10,694 nucleotides of DNA from an uncultured Flavobacterium sp. Its GTDB lineage: Bacteria > Bacteroidota > Bacteroidia > Flavobacteriales > Flavobacteriaceae. The translations under genes were made by a program, and so were the position numbers. The stretch covers positions 1-10,694 of the forward strand of contig NZ_CAMLRU010000088.1 in the NCBI RefSeq assembly GCF_946482535.1, given 5' to 3'. The number at the start of each line of letters is the position of its first letter. Position 1 is the stretch's first letter. Shown piece by piece: positions 1 through 6,443 of the stretch. The notes under the pieces are model-generated. The model was not told the origin of the DNA. It saw only the letters and a list, made by a program, of their open reading frames with translations, and made no database searches.

Positions 1-1
1 T

Positions 2-142
2 TTTAGTACTTGTACGGCTGTTTTACGGCTTGGTCAAGATACAACAATTTGCCAAAACGCCAATGAATTTAACTTGGTTTTTACATCGGCTTGGGTTCAA
101 TTTCTTTGGTGGATAGGGCAGATACTTTGTTATCGGCATTAA
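2..142 (+). other. Possible 3' end of a plus-strand surface-protein gene
   Basis: A plus-strand frame is open from base 2 to a TAA at 140-142 (46 codons, no start in the window). It reads LGQDTTICQNANEFNL at about codons 12-27. That resembles the LGxDTTICxG-type segments common in large Bacteroidota gliding and type IX secretion surface proteins (recalled family knowledge). The last 20 or so codons run antisense into the 3' end of the minus-strand lipoprotein gene and look less like protein, so the true end may be different or the gene may be broken here. It could also be chance. Confidence is low because most of the putative gene lies outside the window. Confidence 0.2.
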
Positions 143-536
143 CTGTCACAAAAAGTTCTCGCTTAAAATATTTCTTTTCGTAATTGATATTGTAGTGAAA
201 AACATGCTCTTCGGTGACTTTGTTATAGGTAATGTCAATTAAGTTCAGTCCCAAGAATCGGCCGTTTCTTTGGTTGATTTTTTTGCACACCGTAGCGATT
301 TTTTCTTTGGTGGCATTTTGGCGTACTTTATCCGTAGCTTCGGCACTGCTGAAGGCTTTAAAGCGCGAAGTGTTGCAGGTTTCCAAGAGTCTTTTACCCA
401 AATCATCGGCACGGTTTTTTTTCACCACAGCGACTTCCTCGGGTTTAACTACCATAATAGTTTTGTCAACCGCCGGGTTTTTACTTTTACAGGAAACAAT
501 CAGCAAAGCACAACAAAACAGCATAATGAGTCTCAT
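81..536 (-). CDS. Small lipoprotein of unknown function
   Basis: This 151-residue protein begins with a hydrophobic signal (residues 2-15) ending in the lipobox IVSC, so it should be cut before Cys16, lipidated and anchored in an envelope membrane. Lys17 and Ser18 follow the cysteine; retention or export cannot be decided from this. The mature part is charged and mixed alpha/beta in character, with Cys54 and Cys84 as the only cysteines beyond the lipidated one, and it ends in a lysine- and proline-rich tail. I recognise no domain or catalytic motif. A second Met at residue 5 is an alternative start, but the first gives a proper positively charged n-region. It diverges from yaaA and has a good -7 box upstream, so it is probably monocistronic. 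Confidence 0.8.
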   Translation of the reverse strand: MRLIMLFCCALLIVSCKSKNPAVDKTIMVVKPEEVAVVKKNRADDLGKRLLETCNTSRFKAFSSAEATDKVRQNATKEKIATVCKKINQRNGRFLGLNLIDITYNKVTEEHVFHYNINYEKKYFKRELFVTVNADNKVSALSTKEIEPKPM

Positions 537-567
537 AAAACAGGAATTAAGGGATTTCTATTGGTTA

Positions 568-575
568 CAAAATTA
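568..575 (-). promoter_or_regulatory. -7 box for the 81-536 lipoprotein gene
   Basis: Read on the minus strand this is TAATTTTG, an exact match to the Bacteroidota -7 consensus TAnnTTTG. It lies about 31 bases before the ATG, giving a leader of roughly 25-30 nt. I see no TTTG -33 element at the usual distance. Confidence 0.5.
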
Positions 576-688
576 TGAGGATGAGGGCGTTGAGGTGTTA
601 TATGATTTTGCCGAATAGTTATAAGATTTGATAATAGTTACATCAAAACAAATCATTTTTTAGGGACTGAATTTTAGTGCCGAATTTG

Positions 689-696
689 TATTTTTG
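689..696 (+). promoter_or_regulatory. -7 box for yaaA
   Basis: TATTTTTG exactly matches TAnnTTTG and ends 21 bases before the yaaA ATG at 718. No clear -33 TTTG lies 17-23 bases upstream. The in-frame TTG at 694 lies inside this box, which argues against using it as the start codon. Confidence 0.5.
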
Positions 697-717
697 AGCC
701 ACTGTAAAACCCGATGC

Positions 718-1476
718 ATGAAAATAGTTATATCGCCCGCTAAGTCATTGAATTTTGAAAAAGAAGTCCCAACCCTTATTTGTACGGAACCTCAATTTTT
801 AAAACAAGCCGAAACCATTCAAAAAACCTTGAAAAAGAAAAAGCCCAAGCAATTATCGGCTTTGATGGATATTTCGGAGAAATTAGCGGAGCTCAACTGG
901 CAACGCAATCAAGAATGGCATACGCCCTTTACACCCGATAATGCCCGACAAGCGGTGTATGCTTTTGACGGTGATGTATATACCGGTTTAGACGTTTACA
1001 GTTTGCCCGAAGACAAATTGACGGCTATGCAAGACAAAGTCAGAATCTTGTCGGGTTTGTACGGTTTGCTCAAACCGCTCGATTTAATGCAGGCTTATCG
1101 CTTGGAAATGGGTACTTCTATGCCGGTGGGGAAAAACAAAAACCTATACGAGTTTTGGAAAAAGACCATTACCAAAACACTCAACGGCGAATTGCAAAAA
1201 GGCGAATTGTTTATCAACCTCGCAAGTAACGAATACTTCAGTGCGGTAGATGCTAAAACTTTAAAAGTACCGGTAATAACGCCCGAGTTCAAAGACTACA
1301 AAGACGGCAAACTCAAAATGATCAGTTTCTTTGCCAAAAAGGCAAGAGGCATGATGGTGCGCTATATCCTGGATACCAATGCCGAAACCCTCGACGATTT
1401 AAAAGGTTTTAACTACGAAGGCTATGCTTTTGATGCGAATTTGAGTAAGGGGAATACTTTGGTGTTTACGAGGTAG
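718..1476 (+). CDS. yaaA: Peroxide stress protein YaaA (DUF328/UPF0246)
   Basis: This 252-residue cytoplasmic protein is a full-length YaaA. The family signature is present throughout: ISPAKSLN at residues 4-11, SEKLAELNWQRNQEWH near 55, AVYAFDGDVYTGLD near 80, ILSGLYGLLKPLD near 110, the YRLEMGT segment, FINLASNEYFSAVD near 170 and the C-terminal GYAFDANLSKGNTLVF. In E. coli, YaaA binds DNA and lowers free iron during hydrogen peroxide stress, limiting Fenton damage (known for the family, inferred here). I chose ATG 718 because MKIVISPAKSL is the canonical N-terminus and the longer TTG start at 694 overlaps the predicted -7 box. It stands alone, with a terminator about 100 bases downstream. 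There are no OxyR-like sites that I can recognise. Confidence 0.95.
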   Translation: MKIVISPAKSLNFEKEVPTLICTEPQFLKQAETIQKTLKKKKPKQLSALMDISEKLAELNWQRNQEWHTPFTPDNARQAVYAFDGDVYTGLDVYSLPEDKLTAMQDKVRILSGLYGLLKPLDLMQAYRLEMGTSMPVGKNKNLYEFWKKTITKTLNGELQKGELFINLASNEYFSAVDAKTLKVPVITPEFKDYKDGKLKMISFFAKKARGMMVRYILDTNAETLDDLKGFNYEGYAFDANLSKGNTLVFTR

Positions 1477-1483
1477 GGTAAAA

Positions 1484-1512
1484 GGGATAAGGGATAAGAG
1501 ATAAGAGATTAA
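1484..1512. repeat. Short heptamer tandem repeat, GRGATAA x4
   Basis: Four head-to-tail units follow the yaaA stop: GGGATAA, GGGATAA, GAGATAA and GAGATTAA. The last carries one extra T. It is a small slippage-type repeat in the 3' untranslated region, with no known function. Confidence 0.7.
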
Positions 1513-1575
1513 GTTAGTACTTGGGTTATTTCCGTTTACAACAATTACTCCAAAGTACCACTCAATAGCTTTACT

Positions 1576-1612
1576 AAACCTGTTAGGATCTATAATCTTA
1601 TCAGGTTTTTTT
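1576..1612 (+). terminator. Rho-independent terminator downstream of yaaA
   Basis: AAACCTG at 1576-1582 pairs with CAGGTTT at 1602-1608. The stem continues after one T/T mismatch through TAGGAT/ATCTTA (one G-T wobble), with loop CTATA. A run of seven T (1606-1612) follows on the plus strand. No matching T run lies on the other side, so it should serve yaaA rather than the convergent gene. Confidence 0.75.
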
Positions 1613-1649
1613 AACGAACTTAAAACTGTAAACCGGTTAATCTATATTT

Positions 1650-2339
1650 CTATAAACGATGACTCAATCCCAGAAAAAAGCCATTACTGTCGTGTGACGG
1701 ATTGCGTTCTTCTCCTTTTGCATTCCCGTTAGAGATGTGGATGTGTCTCATTCCAAACATGAGGGCAGTCGATTTTGAGAGATTTATTTCTGAACCGATG
1801 CCGTATTTGGTGATTCCGTTTAGTTTTAATCCCAGTCGACCGTCTTGTTCGGTGGGTTTCGGAAATTCTGTCAAGGTGTAAATTAAACCGCCTCCTGATT
1901 CAAAGTAGAGCCGCCATTTTTCTTGGTTAACGGGATAAAATCGAGCAAAGGGTCTCAAGGCAAATCCGGTGGTGGAGTTGAAGTCGTCTCGGGCCAAAAC
2001 TACGTCAAATTCTATCCCGACAGACATGAATTTTCGCAACTGATAATTAATCCCGGTGTTGTTTTGAGGCAAAAAAGTCTTGGGGTATTTGTAACCCCAA
2101 GACATACCAATTTCATTGTAAACAGACAACCTTTGTTTGAGTGAAGGATTATTCTTAGTTAGCAACAAACAAGTGCCTACAGCTGCAGCAGGAATTATAA
2201 AACCCATTGAGGTGTGCAGTTTCAGGGGTTCAAATCCTAACGGGTTATTATACCATTTGTCTCCATAGGAGTATTGTGCGTGTGCTTGATTTGAAATCAT
2301 TGTCATTATGGCTAATGACAACAATAGGGTCTTTTTCAT
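1650..2339 (-). CDS. PagL-like acyloxyacyl hydrolase (lipid A deacylase) family protein
   Basis: The protein has 229 residues with an N-terminal signal peptide (residues 1-21, probable cut after AHA). It also has a second hydrophobic stretch at 46-60 and then alternating amphipathic segments ending in Leu, as expected of a small outer-membrane beta-barrel. Near the C-terminus MRHIHISNGNA (His201, Ser203, Asn204) matches the H-x-S-N motif of PagL lipid A 3-O-deacylases, where His and Ser are catalytic. PagL's catalytic Glu, in GIES, lines up best with HDS (Asp217), two residues further along, so activity is uncertain. If active it would remove a 3-O-acyl chain from lipid A in the outer membrane. 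An alternative is a related barrel without this activity. It is transcribed alone, convergent with yaaA. Confidence 0.6.
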   Translation of the reverse strand: MKKTLLLSLAIMTMISNQAHAQYSYGDKWYNNPLGFEPLKLHTSMGFIIPAAAVGTCLLLTKNNPSLKQRLSVYNEIGMSWGYKYPKTFLPQNNTGINYQLRKFMSVGIEFDVVLARDDFNSTTGFALRPFARFYPVNQEKWRLYFESGGGLIYTLTEFPKPTEQDGRLGLKLNGITKYGIGSEINLSKSTALMFGMRHIHISNGNAKGEERNPSHDSNGFFLGLSHRL

Positions 2340-2373
2340 TTTGATTTAGCTTTTTGTAGTACTTTTTTTGAAG

Positions 2374-2381
2374 CAAACTTA
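2374..2381 (-). promoter_or_regulatory. -7 box for the PagL-like gene
   Basis: On the minus strand this reads TAAGTTTG, an exact TAnnTTTG match, about 34 bases before the ATG at 2339. The -33 element is poor: the nearest candidate is TTTA at 2406-2409, with a 24-base spacer. Confidence 0.45.
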
Positions 2382-2440
2382 AATCTTTTTTTAAAATATA
2401 AATGTTAAATTATGTAAGATTAAATGCCTGTTTTAGGTGT

Positions 2441-2638
2441 TTATAACTTAGAGTAGCTACTATAAAAAAGCACCCGGTTACGAATGCTAATCAAAATAAT
2501 ATAGGGATATCGATATAGGCTATTTTGGTTGCCATTTGGTTTTTTTGCAAACTTTTCCTTTTTAACAGATGTCAACGTTTCGTAGCTAGGGGCTTTTGCT
2601 AAGCCAGCGGACTGAGTACTTTCTGCTAATATAGTGTT
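2441..2638 (-). other. Start-less 65-codon open frame in the 2340-2662 intergenic region
   Basis: The 2340-2662 gap contains one notable structure: a minus-strand frame open from 2638 to a TAA at 2441-2443, with no ATG. Its translation includes ETLTSVKKEKFAKKPNGNQN and then a hydrophobic, arginine-spotted tail, and it looks more protein-like than random AT-rich DNA. It could be the remnant of a gene, part of a dispersed repeat, or chance. The stretch also holds two perfect 10-base palindromes, AGTAGCTACT (2452-2461) and ATATCGATAT (2507-2516), and a GGCTT/AAGCC hairpin near 2590-2604. It is not called a gene. Confidence 0.3.
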
Positions 2639-2662
2639 TTACTTGAAAACAGAATATCAGCT

Positions 2663-3391
2663 TTAAAAGGTATTACAATCTACCTCATAATTCAATTCCG
2701 TTATTTCGGCTTCATTAGTCGTATAAGGGATAACAGGCGCGTAATGCATAATCGGATTGCTCGAATTGTAGTTTTCGATGTACCAAAATTTGATGCTGAC
2801 AGCTGAATTAGGTCGGGTATAAATTTCAAATGAATTTGAATTGTTGTAAGTGAGTTGCGTTCCGAAGTCGAAATCATCATTATAAGCTATACCGGTAACT
2901 AATGGCGGGGTATGGTTGTTTAAAACAGTAAGGTTAAATCTTATTTTAATCGGAATCCAAGCATTTAAATTTAAGATGTTATTCTCACCCGGAACCAAAT
3001 TGGAAGGTTCAAAATCCTGATAAAATGCTCCCGAGGGCGAAAAAAATTCGAGATAATAGTTGTTGGTTTCAATTTCATTAAAAGCAATTCTGTAACTTTC
3101 ATCACTGCGCAAATTATGACTAAAGTCTAATTGATAATTGCCATTCAAGTCCGAATAGGTAGTTGCAATAACCCTTGTGCAATAATTTGGCCCTATGCCG
3201 CCATCGGGACAAGACCAATATTTAATCAATTTGATTTCATAGTTACTGATGTTAAGATTCCGATGGTGATCTTTGACATTCCCTGAAATTGAAGTGGCTA
3301 TGCCGGGCAATTCCTCTCTGACTTCCTCTTCCTCACAAGAATTCAAAAAGAACACCGCTATTAAAATCACCAATAATTTAGTTGTTTTCAT
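2663..3391 (-). CDS. Lipoprotein with carboxypeptidase regulatory-like beta-sandwich
   Basis: The start at 3391 gives 242 residues beginning MKTTKLLVIL with a signal ending in lipobox LNSC (Cys19). An upstream in-frame Met at 3421 would put ten extra residues before the signal, so I rejected it. After an acidic EEEE linker, residues near 35-90 read ISGNVKDHH...TYSDLNGNYQLDF. This is the opening and GxY turn typical of carboxypeptidase regulatory-like/CNA-B beta-sandwich domains in Bacteroidota surface proteins. The remainder is rich in Asn, Tyr and aromatic beta strands and has three more cysteines, including one in the terminal VDCNTF. The protein is probably surface or periplasmic, with no enzymatic motif. 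No partner gene is adjacent. The promoter is unclear; TATCTTAG at 3456-3463 on the minus strand is one mismatch from consensus. Confidence 0.75.
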   Translation of the reverse strand: MKTTKLLVILIAVFFLNSCEEEEVREELPGIATSISGNVKDHHRNLNISNYEIKLIKYWSCPDGGIGPNYCTRVIATTYSDLNGNYQLDFSHNLRSDESYRIAFNEIETNNYYLEFFSPSGAFYQDFEPSNLVPGENNILNLNAWIPIKIRFNLTVLNNHTPPLVTGIAYNDDFDFGTQLTYNNSNSFEIYTRPNSAVSIKFWYIENYNSSNPIMHYAPVIPYTTNEAEITELNYEVDCNTF

Positions 3392-3581
3392 GTTTTTAGA
3401 CTTTACAATTTTCGCCAACATTGTCAGTTGCCGTGTGTAAATGGGCTACTTGTTGCTAAGATAGAAGTTTTACTTTAAAAATAGGGTATTGGTTTAAATA
3501 ACAGAAAGTTGTCTTATTGGGCATCCTTTTTTTATTAAGGAGTATTGATTCAGCATTGAGTACTGTTTACTTATCACTATC

Positions 3582-3608
3582 AAAAAAAAGCCCCTCGAAA
3601 GGAGCTTT
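3582..3608 (-). terminator. Rho-independent terminator of the 3613-3963 gene
   Basis: AAAGCCCC (3587-3594) pairs with GGAGCTTT (3601-3608) around loop TCGAAA, with one wobble pair. On the minus strand the hairpin is followed by a run of T (the A run at 3582-3589). It starts five bases past the stop codon, the right position for this gene. Confidence 0.85.
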
Positions 3609-3612
3609 GTTT

Positions 3613-3963
3613 TTATAATGTATAATAATACTCTTGGTATTCTAAACTCGTTTCCCTGCTAATTTTGCGTTGGTCTCGAGCTAATTCTCTCATGGCTTCT
3701 ACGCCTTTTTTAGCGCATCGTTTTACTTTAGTTAGGCGAGAGGAGAAGTCCAATAATTTTTTGGCATCTTCCGGACTCAACTTGGTTTGCAGTTCTTCTA
3801 CAAAATTAGAGAACTCGTTCACCACTTCTTGGTTTTCATTATAGTCCGTAGTCAAGTCTTCGAGCAAGTCATCAATTTCTCTGCTAATCTCTTTTAGGTG
3901 GTTTTCACTCTTTTGGTGAAGCTCGGTAATGAGTTTCTTTTCTCGGTTGTTAAATAGTCCCAT
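3613..3963 (-). CDS. Small helical hypothetical protein
   Basis: The predicted product is 116 residues, starting MGLFNNREKK. The open frame extends 25 codons further upstream, but the likely -7 box lies inside that extension, so I use the Met at 3963. The protein is highly charged with heptad-like leucines and is almost certainly all helical: residues 10-63 could form a coiled coil (ITELHQKSENHLKEISREI), and a second helix pair spans 64-110. There is one cysteine (Cys83), no signal peptide and no membrane segment, so it should be cytoplasmic. I recognise no family or active site. It is a single-gene unit with its own promoter and a strong terminator, which supports it being real. Its gene content gives no functional clue. 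Confidence 0.75.
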   Translation of the reverse strand: MGLFNNREKKLITELHQKSENHLKEISREIDDLLEDLTTDYNENQEVVNEFSNFVEELQTKLSPEDAKKLLDFSSRLTKVKRCAKKGVEAMRELARDQRKISRETSLEYQEYYYTL

Positions 3964-4004
3964 GATAGTTGGTTTTAATTGGTTGTTTTTTGACAGTGTT
4001 AACC

Positions 4005-4039
4005 CAAATTTAGCAAATTGTTTCCGAAAATCATGCAAA
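4005..4039 (-). promoter_or_regulatory. Promoter of the 3613-3963 gene
   Basis: On the minus strand TTTG (4036-4039) is followed after 23 bases by TAAATTTG (4005-4012). Both match the Bacteroidota -33 TTTG and -7 TAnnTTTG elements at the upper end of allowed spacing. The leader to the ATG at 3963 would be roughly 35-40 nt. Confidence 0.6.
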
Positions 4040-4512
4040 TTGTTAATAACTAAGTAATTAGCTTTAAAAACGATTCGATTTCCACGATAGAAACGCTATA
4101 ATAAAGAAAATCTATACTGAATATTTAAAAATTTGTTTTTCAGATATATAGTTGTAATTACGTAAAGTAAATTATAGCTTTTGAATGGATTGTGATTTGT
4201 TAAGGGAACCTAATAAAATCTTCCCGAATCATTGCAGAATCAGTTCGCTTTTGAGGTCTGTTTTTTTGAAGAAAAGAAGTGTTTGCGGTTCGGATACTGT
4301 TTTTTTTCTGTTGCGGAAGAAATCGGCACAAAAGAATCAAAATCCGATAATTAAGAGATGTATTTTTATTTTACTTTTAATTTATGTAAATACCTTTAAA
4401 TAATTAAATATTAATTGTTTAATTAAAAAAGTAAAAAAATAACAAGCATTCTTTGTTGTTTTTTTGCTCATTGCATTGAGCTGTTTTAAAGAAGAATGTG
4501 AAAAAGCTGAAA
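4040..4512. other. Gene-less AT-rich region
   Basis: I see no supportable gene in these 470 bases. A plus-strand 72-codon frame (4185-4403) and an overlapping minus-strand 49-codon frame (4200-4349) look like chance openings, or at most decay products. Structure is limited to GGGAA/TTCCC (4204-4208 with 4221-4225) and a nested pair near the pabA/trpG end. That pair has outer arms CATTCTT (4447-4453) with AAGAATG (4492-4498) and inner arms GCTCA (4466-4470) with TGAGC (4477-4481). The inner hairpin lacks a proper T run on the minus strand, so it is not a clear terminator. Confidence 0.5.
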
Positions 4513-5082
4513 TTAAGCAGTAATCCAGTTTCTGAGGATGGTTTTTCCGTGTGGAGTGAGTATGCTTTCGGGGTGGAATTGAACGCCTTTAACGTCATAA
4601 TTTTTATGCCTGATCGACATGATTTCTCCGTTTTCATCAACAGCAGTAGTTTCTAAAACCTCGGGTAAATCATCAGAATTAACCACCCAAGAATGGTATC
4701 GCCCTACCTCAAGTTCTGCTGGAATTTCATCAAAAAGCGATTCGTTATCTACCACAATTTTCACTTTAGTTGCCACACCGTGATATACTTTTTCTAAGTT
4801 AGTTAGGCTTCCGCCAAAGACTTCTGCAATGGCTTGTTGCCCTAAGCAAACCCCTAAAATACTTTTATGATTAGCGTATCTAATAATGATTTGTTTTAAG
4901 AGCCCGGCTTCATCCGGAATGCCCGGACCGGGAGATAACAATATCTTGTCAAAAGACTCGAGTTCTTCTAACGCTAATTCGTCATTGCGAAACACAGTAG
5001 TTTGTGCGCCTAAATCCTCTAAATAGTGAACCAGGTTATAAGTAAAACTGTCGTAGTTGTCGATGACGGCTATTTTTTTCAT
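4513..5082 (-). CDS. trpG: Anthranilate/aminodeoxychorismate synthase component II (glutamine amidotransferase)
   Basis: This 189-residue class I glutamine amidotransferase has the usual length for TrpG/PabA. The N-terminus IDNYDSFTYNLVHYL (residues 7-21) and LLSPGPGIPDEAG (48-60) are family signatures. The catalytic triad is visible: Cys79 in GVCLGQQ, with His170 and Glu172 in VQFHPES. It releases ammonia from glutamine for a chorismate-binding partner (TrpE for tryptophan, PabB for folate) in the cytoplasm. No partner gene is adjacent, so sequence alone does not separate TrpG from PabA; a shared subunit serving both is possible. The start is fixed by the conserved N-terminus. It lies downstream of the yceI operon but is separated from it by a terminator, so it has its own transcript. 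Confidence 0.93.
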   Translation of the reverse strand: MKKIAVIDNYDSFTYNLVHYLEDLGAQTTVFRNDELALEELESFDKILLSPGPGIPDEAGLLKQIIIRYANHKSILGVCLGQQAIAEVFGGSLTNLEKVYHGVATKVKIVVDNESLFDEIPAELEVGRYHSWVVNSDDLPEVLETTAVDENGEIMSIRHKNYDVKGVQFHPESILTPHGKTILRNWITA

Positions 5083-5086
5083 GCGG

Positions 5087-5119
5087 TAAAGTTAACTTAT
5101 TCTCGGTTTTGGTTTCAAA
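5087..5119 (-). promoter_or_regulatory. Candidate promoter of trpG/pabA, near-leaderless
   Basis: On the minus strand TTTG (5116-5119) precedes TAACTTTA (5087-5094, one mismatch to TAnnTTTG) by 21 bases. Only four bases separate the box from the ATG, so transcription would begin at or just before the start codon. Confidence 0.35.
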
Positions 5120-5153
5120 AAATCAGTTTTGAAATTTGAGAATAAATGAGATA

Positions 5154-5186
5154 AAATAAAAAAGCCTCGAATAATTTCGAGGCTTT
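5154..5186 (-). terminator. Rho-independent terminator of the marR-nitroreductase-yceI operon
   Basis: AAAGCCTCGAA (5161-5171) pairs perfectly with TTCGAGGCTTT (5176-5186) around a four-base loop. On the minus strand the hairpin runs into a T-rich tail (5154-5163). It lies 25 bases past the yceI stop and separates that operon from trpG/pabA. Confidence 0.85.
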
Positions 5187-5211
5187 CCATTTCATAACAA
5201 TAATTCCCGTC

Positions 5212-5778
5212 TTAGAATTGTAATTTTACAGCTAATTCGAAATCGTCATAGATAGCTTTGTCTCCTATGCTTTCAAAGAAGCTTTTAGAGTTGTATTTGA
5301 TGCCGTATTTGGTTCTGTCAACTTTCAAATCAGTAGAAGCGGTGTTTCCTTTTACGGTCAAGTCAAAAGATACCGGATTAGTAATTCCTTTGATAGTCAA
5401 ATCGGCAGTTACTCCATAAACACCATTTCCTTTATCGGCAATTTTAGTGAATTTTAAAGTAGCGGTTTTGAATTTGTCTGTCCCGAAGAAATCATCGGCT
5501 TTTAAGTGACCGTCTAATTTTTGTTTCCACTCTCCGGTTAAGTCAGTGGCAGTTAAGGAAGTCATATCAACGGTAAAACTACCACCGGTTACTTTTTTTC
5601 CTTTGAACACTAGAGCACCTTCTTTGAAATTAACGGTTCCGCTGTGTTCTCCGGTTACTTTTTTTCCAACCCAATTAATGGTACTTTTAGAAGCATCGAT
5701 TTTCTTAGTTTGAGCAGTAGCCATTGTTGTTCCTAGGGCTACGAATAAGGCAATTGCCATTGTTTTTAAGTTTTTCAT
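5212..5778 (-). CDS. YceI family periplasmic protein
   Basis: The 188-residue protein has a signal peptide (residues 1-23, probable cut after ATA or ATAQ), then a complete YceI domain. YceI proteins form a lipocalin-like beta-barrel that binds polyisoprenoid or amphiphilic lipids. Family markers are IDASKSTINWVGKKVTGEHSG (27-47), LDGHLKADDFF (88-98), the LTIKGITNPVSFDLTV block (127-142) and DRTKYGIKYNSKSFF near 154-168, ending IGDKAIYDDFELAVKLQF. It is exported to the periplasm. It is the last gene of a three-gene unit, 23 bases after the nitroreductase and ahead of a strong terminator. A role in lipid or quinone-related stress is plausible from its partners, but that is inference. Confidence 0.93.
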   Translation of the reverse strand: MKNLKTMAIALFVALGTTMATAQTKKIDASKSTINWVGKKVTGEHSGTVNFKEGALVFKGKKVTGGSFTVDMTSLTATDLTGEWKQKLDGHLKADDFFGTDKFKTATLKFTKIADKGNGVYGVTADLTIKGITNPVSFDLTVKGNTASTDLKVDRTKYGIKYNSKSFFESIGDKAIYDDFELAVKLQF

Positions 5779-5801
5779 TGTGATTTAATTTTAGTTATAG
5801 A

Positions 5802-6434
5802 TTATAAATTGATAAATAATTCTTCGTTTGATTTGCGCACTTTAGCGTAGTTTTGAGTAGTATCTTCAGGATGACGGTATCCGATTGTGGCTACCAGTGA
5901 AGCGTTTAATCCTAAAGCTTCTAATCCTAAGATTTCATTAAACTTTTCGGGTTCAAAACCTTCCATTGGAGTGACGTCAATGCCTAATTCAGCTGCAGCA
6001 TTCAATAAGTTGGTCAAAGCAATATAGGTTTGTTTGGAGGTCCATACATTTCTTTGCTCCTCAGGTAGCGTGGTAATTTTTGATTTCATAAAATCACTGT
6101 ACCCTTTCAAGGCGTCTGTTGGTAAACCTCTGGTGGCTGCCACATTGTTAATGTGAGCGTCAATTTGGGCATCACCAAAATTAGTGATGTTAGCAAATAC
6201 CAATAAGTGTGAAGCTTCCGTAATTTGGGATTGTCCCCAAGCTACCGGTTGTAATTGCGCTCTCAATTCAGGATTTTCTACAAAAATTACTTTGTAAGGT
6301 TGTAATCCGTAAGAAGAAGCGCTTAAACGAACAGCTTCTTTCAATACATTCAAATCTTCCTCTGACACCTTTTTGGTAGCATCGAATTTTTTAGTGGCGT
6401 AACGCCAGTTGGCATTTTTTATAAAGTTACTCAT
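5802..6434 (-). CDS. NfsB-like NAD(P)H nitroreductase (FMN)
   Basis: This 210-residue cytoplasmic flavoenzyme belongs to the nitroreductase superfamily and resembles E. coli NfsB (217 residues). RYATKKFDATKKVSEEDL (11-28) and the SASSYGLQPYKVIFV block (38-52) match the N-terminal FMN-phosphate site, where the family usually has R-x-S-x-K and S-x-x-N-x-Q-P. Here Tyr-Gly-Leu replaces the usual Thr-Asn-Ser. The 3' half has KQTYIALTNLLNAAAELGIDVTPMEGF (134-160) and GYRHPEDTTQNYAKVRKS near 185-202. Such enzymes use NAD(P)H to reduce quinones, nitroaromatics or related electrophiles as dimers. It lies 9 bases after marR and 23 before yceI, so it is probably induced when MarR senses such compounds. 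The natural substrate is unknown. Confidence 0.93.
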   Translation of the reverse strand: MSNFIKNANWRYATKKFDATKKVSEEDLNVLKEAVRLSASSYGLQPYKVIFVENPELRAQLQPVAWGQSQITEASHLLVFANITNFGDAQIDAHINNVAATRGLPTDALKGYSDFMKSKITTLPEEQRNVWTSKQTYIALTNLLNAAAELGIDVTPMEGFEPEKFNEILGLEALGLNASLVATIGYRHPEDTTQNYAKVRKSNEELFINL

Positions 6435-6443
6435 AGCATTTAT

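Noticed and set aside
232..618. Plus-strand frames opposite the first lipoprotein gene
   Set aside because: They are antisense shadows. The minus-strand frame has a signal peptide, a lipobox and a consensus -7 box.
694..717. TTG start giving an eight-residue extension of YaaA
   Set aside because: It lies within the predicted -7 promoter box, and the canonical family N-terminus begins at the ATG at 718.
3964..4038. 25-codon N-terminal extension of the helical protein
   Set aside because: The exact -7 box TAAATTTG lies inside it, so transcription should start downstream of that Met.
4185..4403. 72-codon plus-strand open frame beginning MDCDLLREP
   Set aside because: There is no exact -7 box upstream. 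Its composition is driven by AT-rich runs (poly-Phe/Lys), no domain is recognisable, and the opposite strand is also open over the same bases.
4461..4490. GCTCA/TGAGC hairpin as a terminator of trpG/pabA
   Set aside because: On the minus strand it is followed by A residues, not T, and on the plus strand no gene ends before it.
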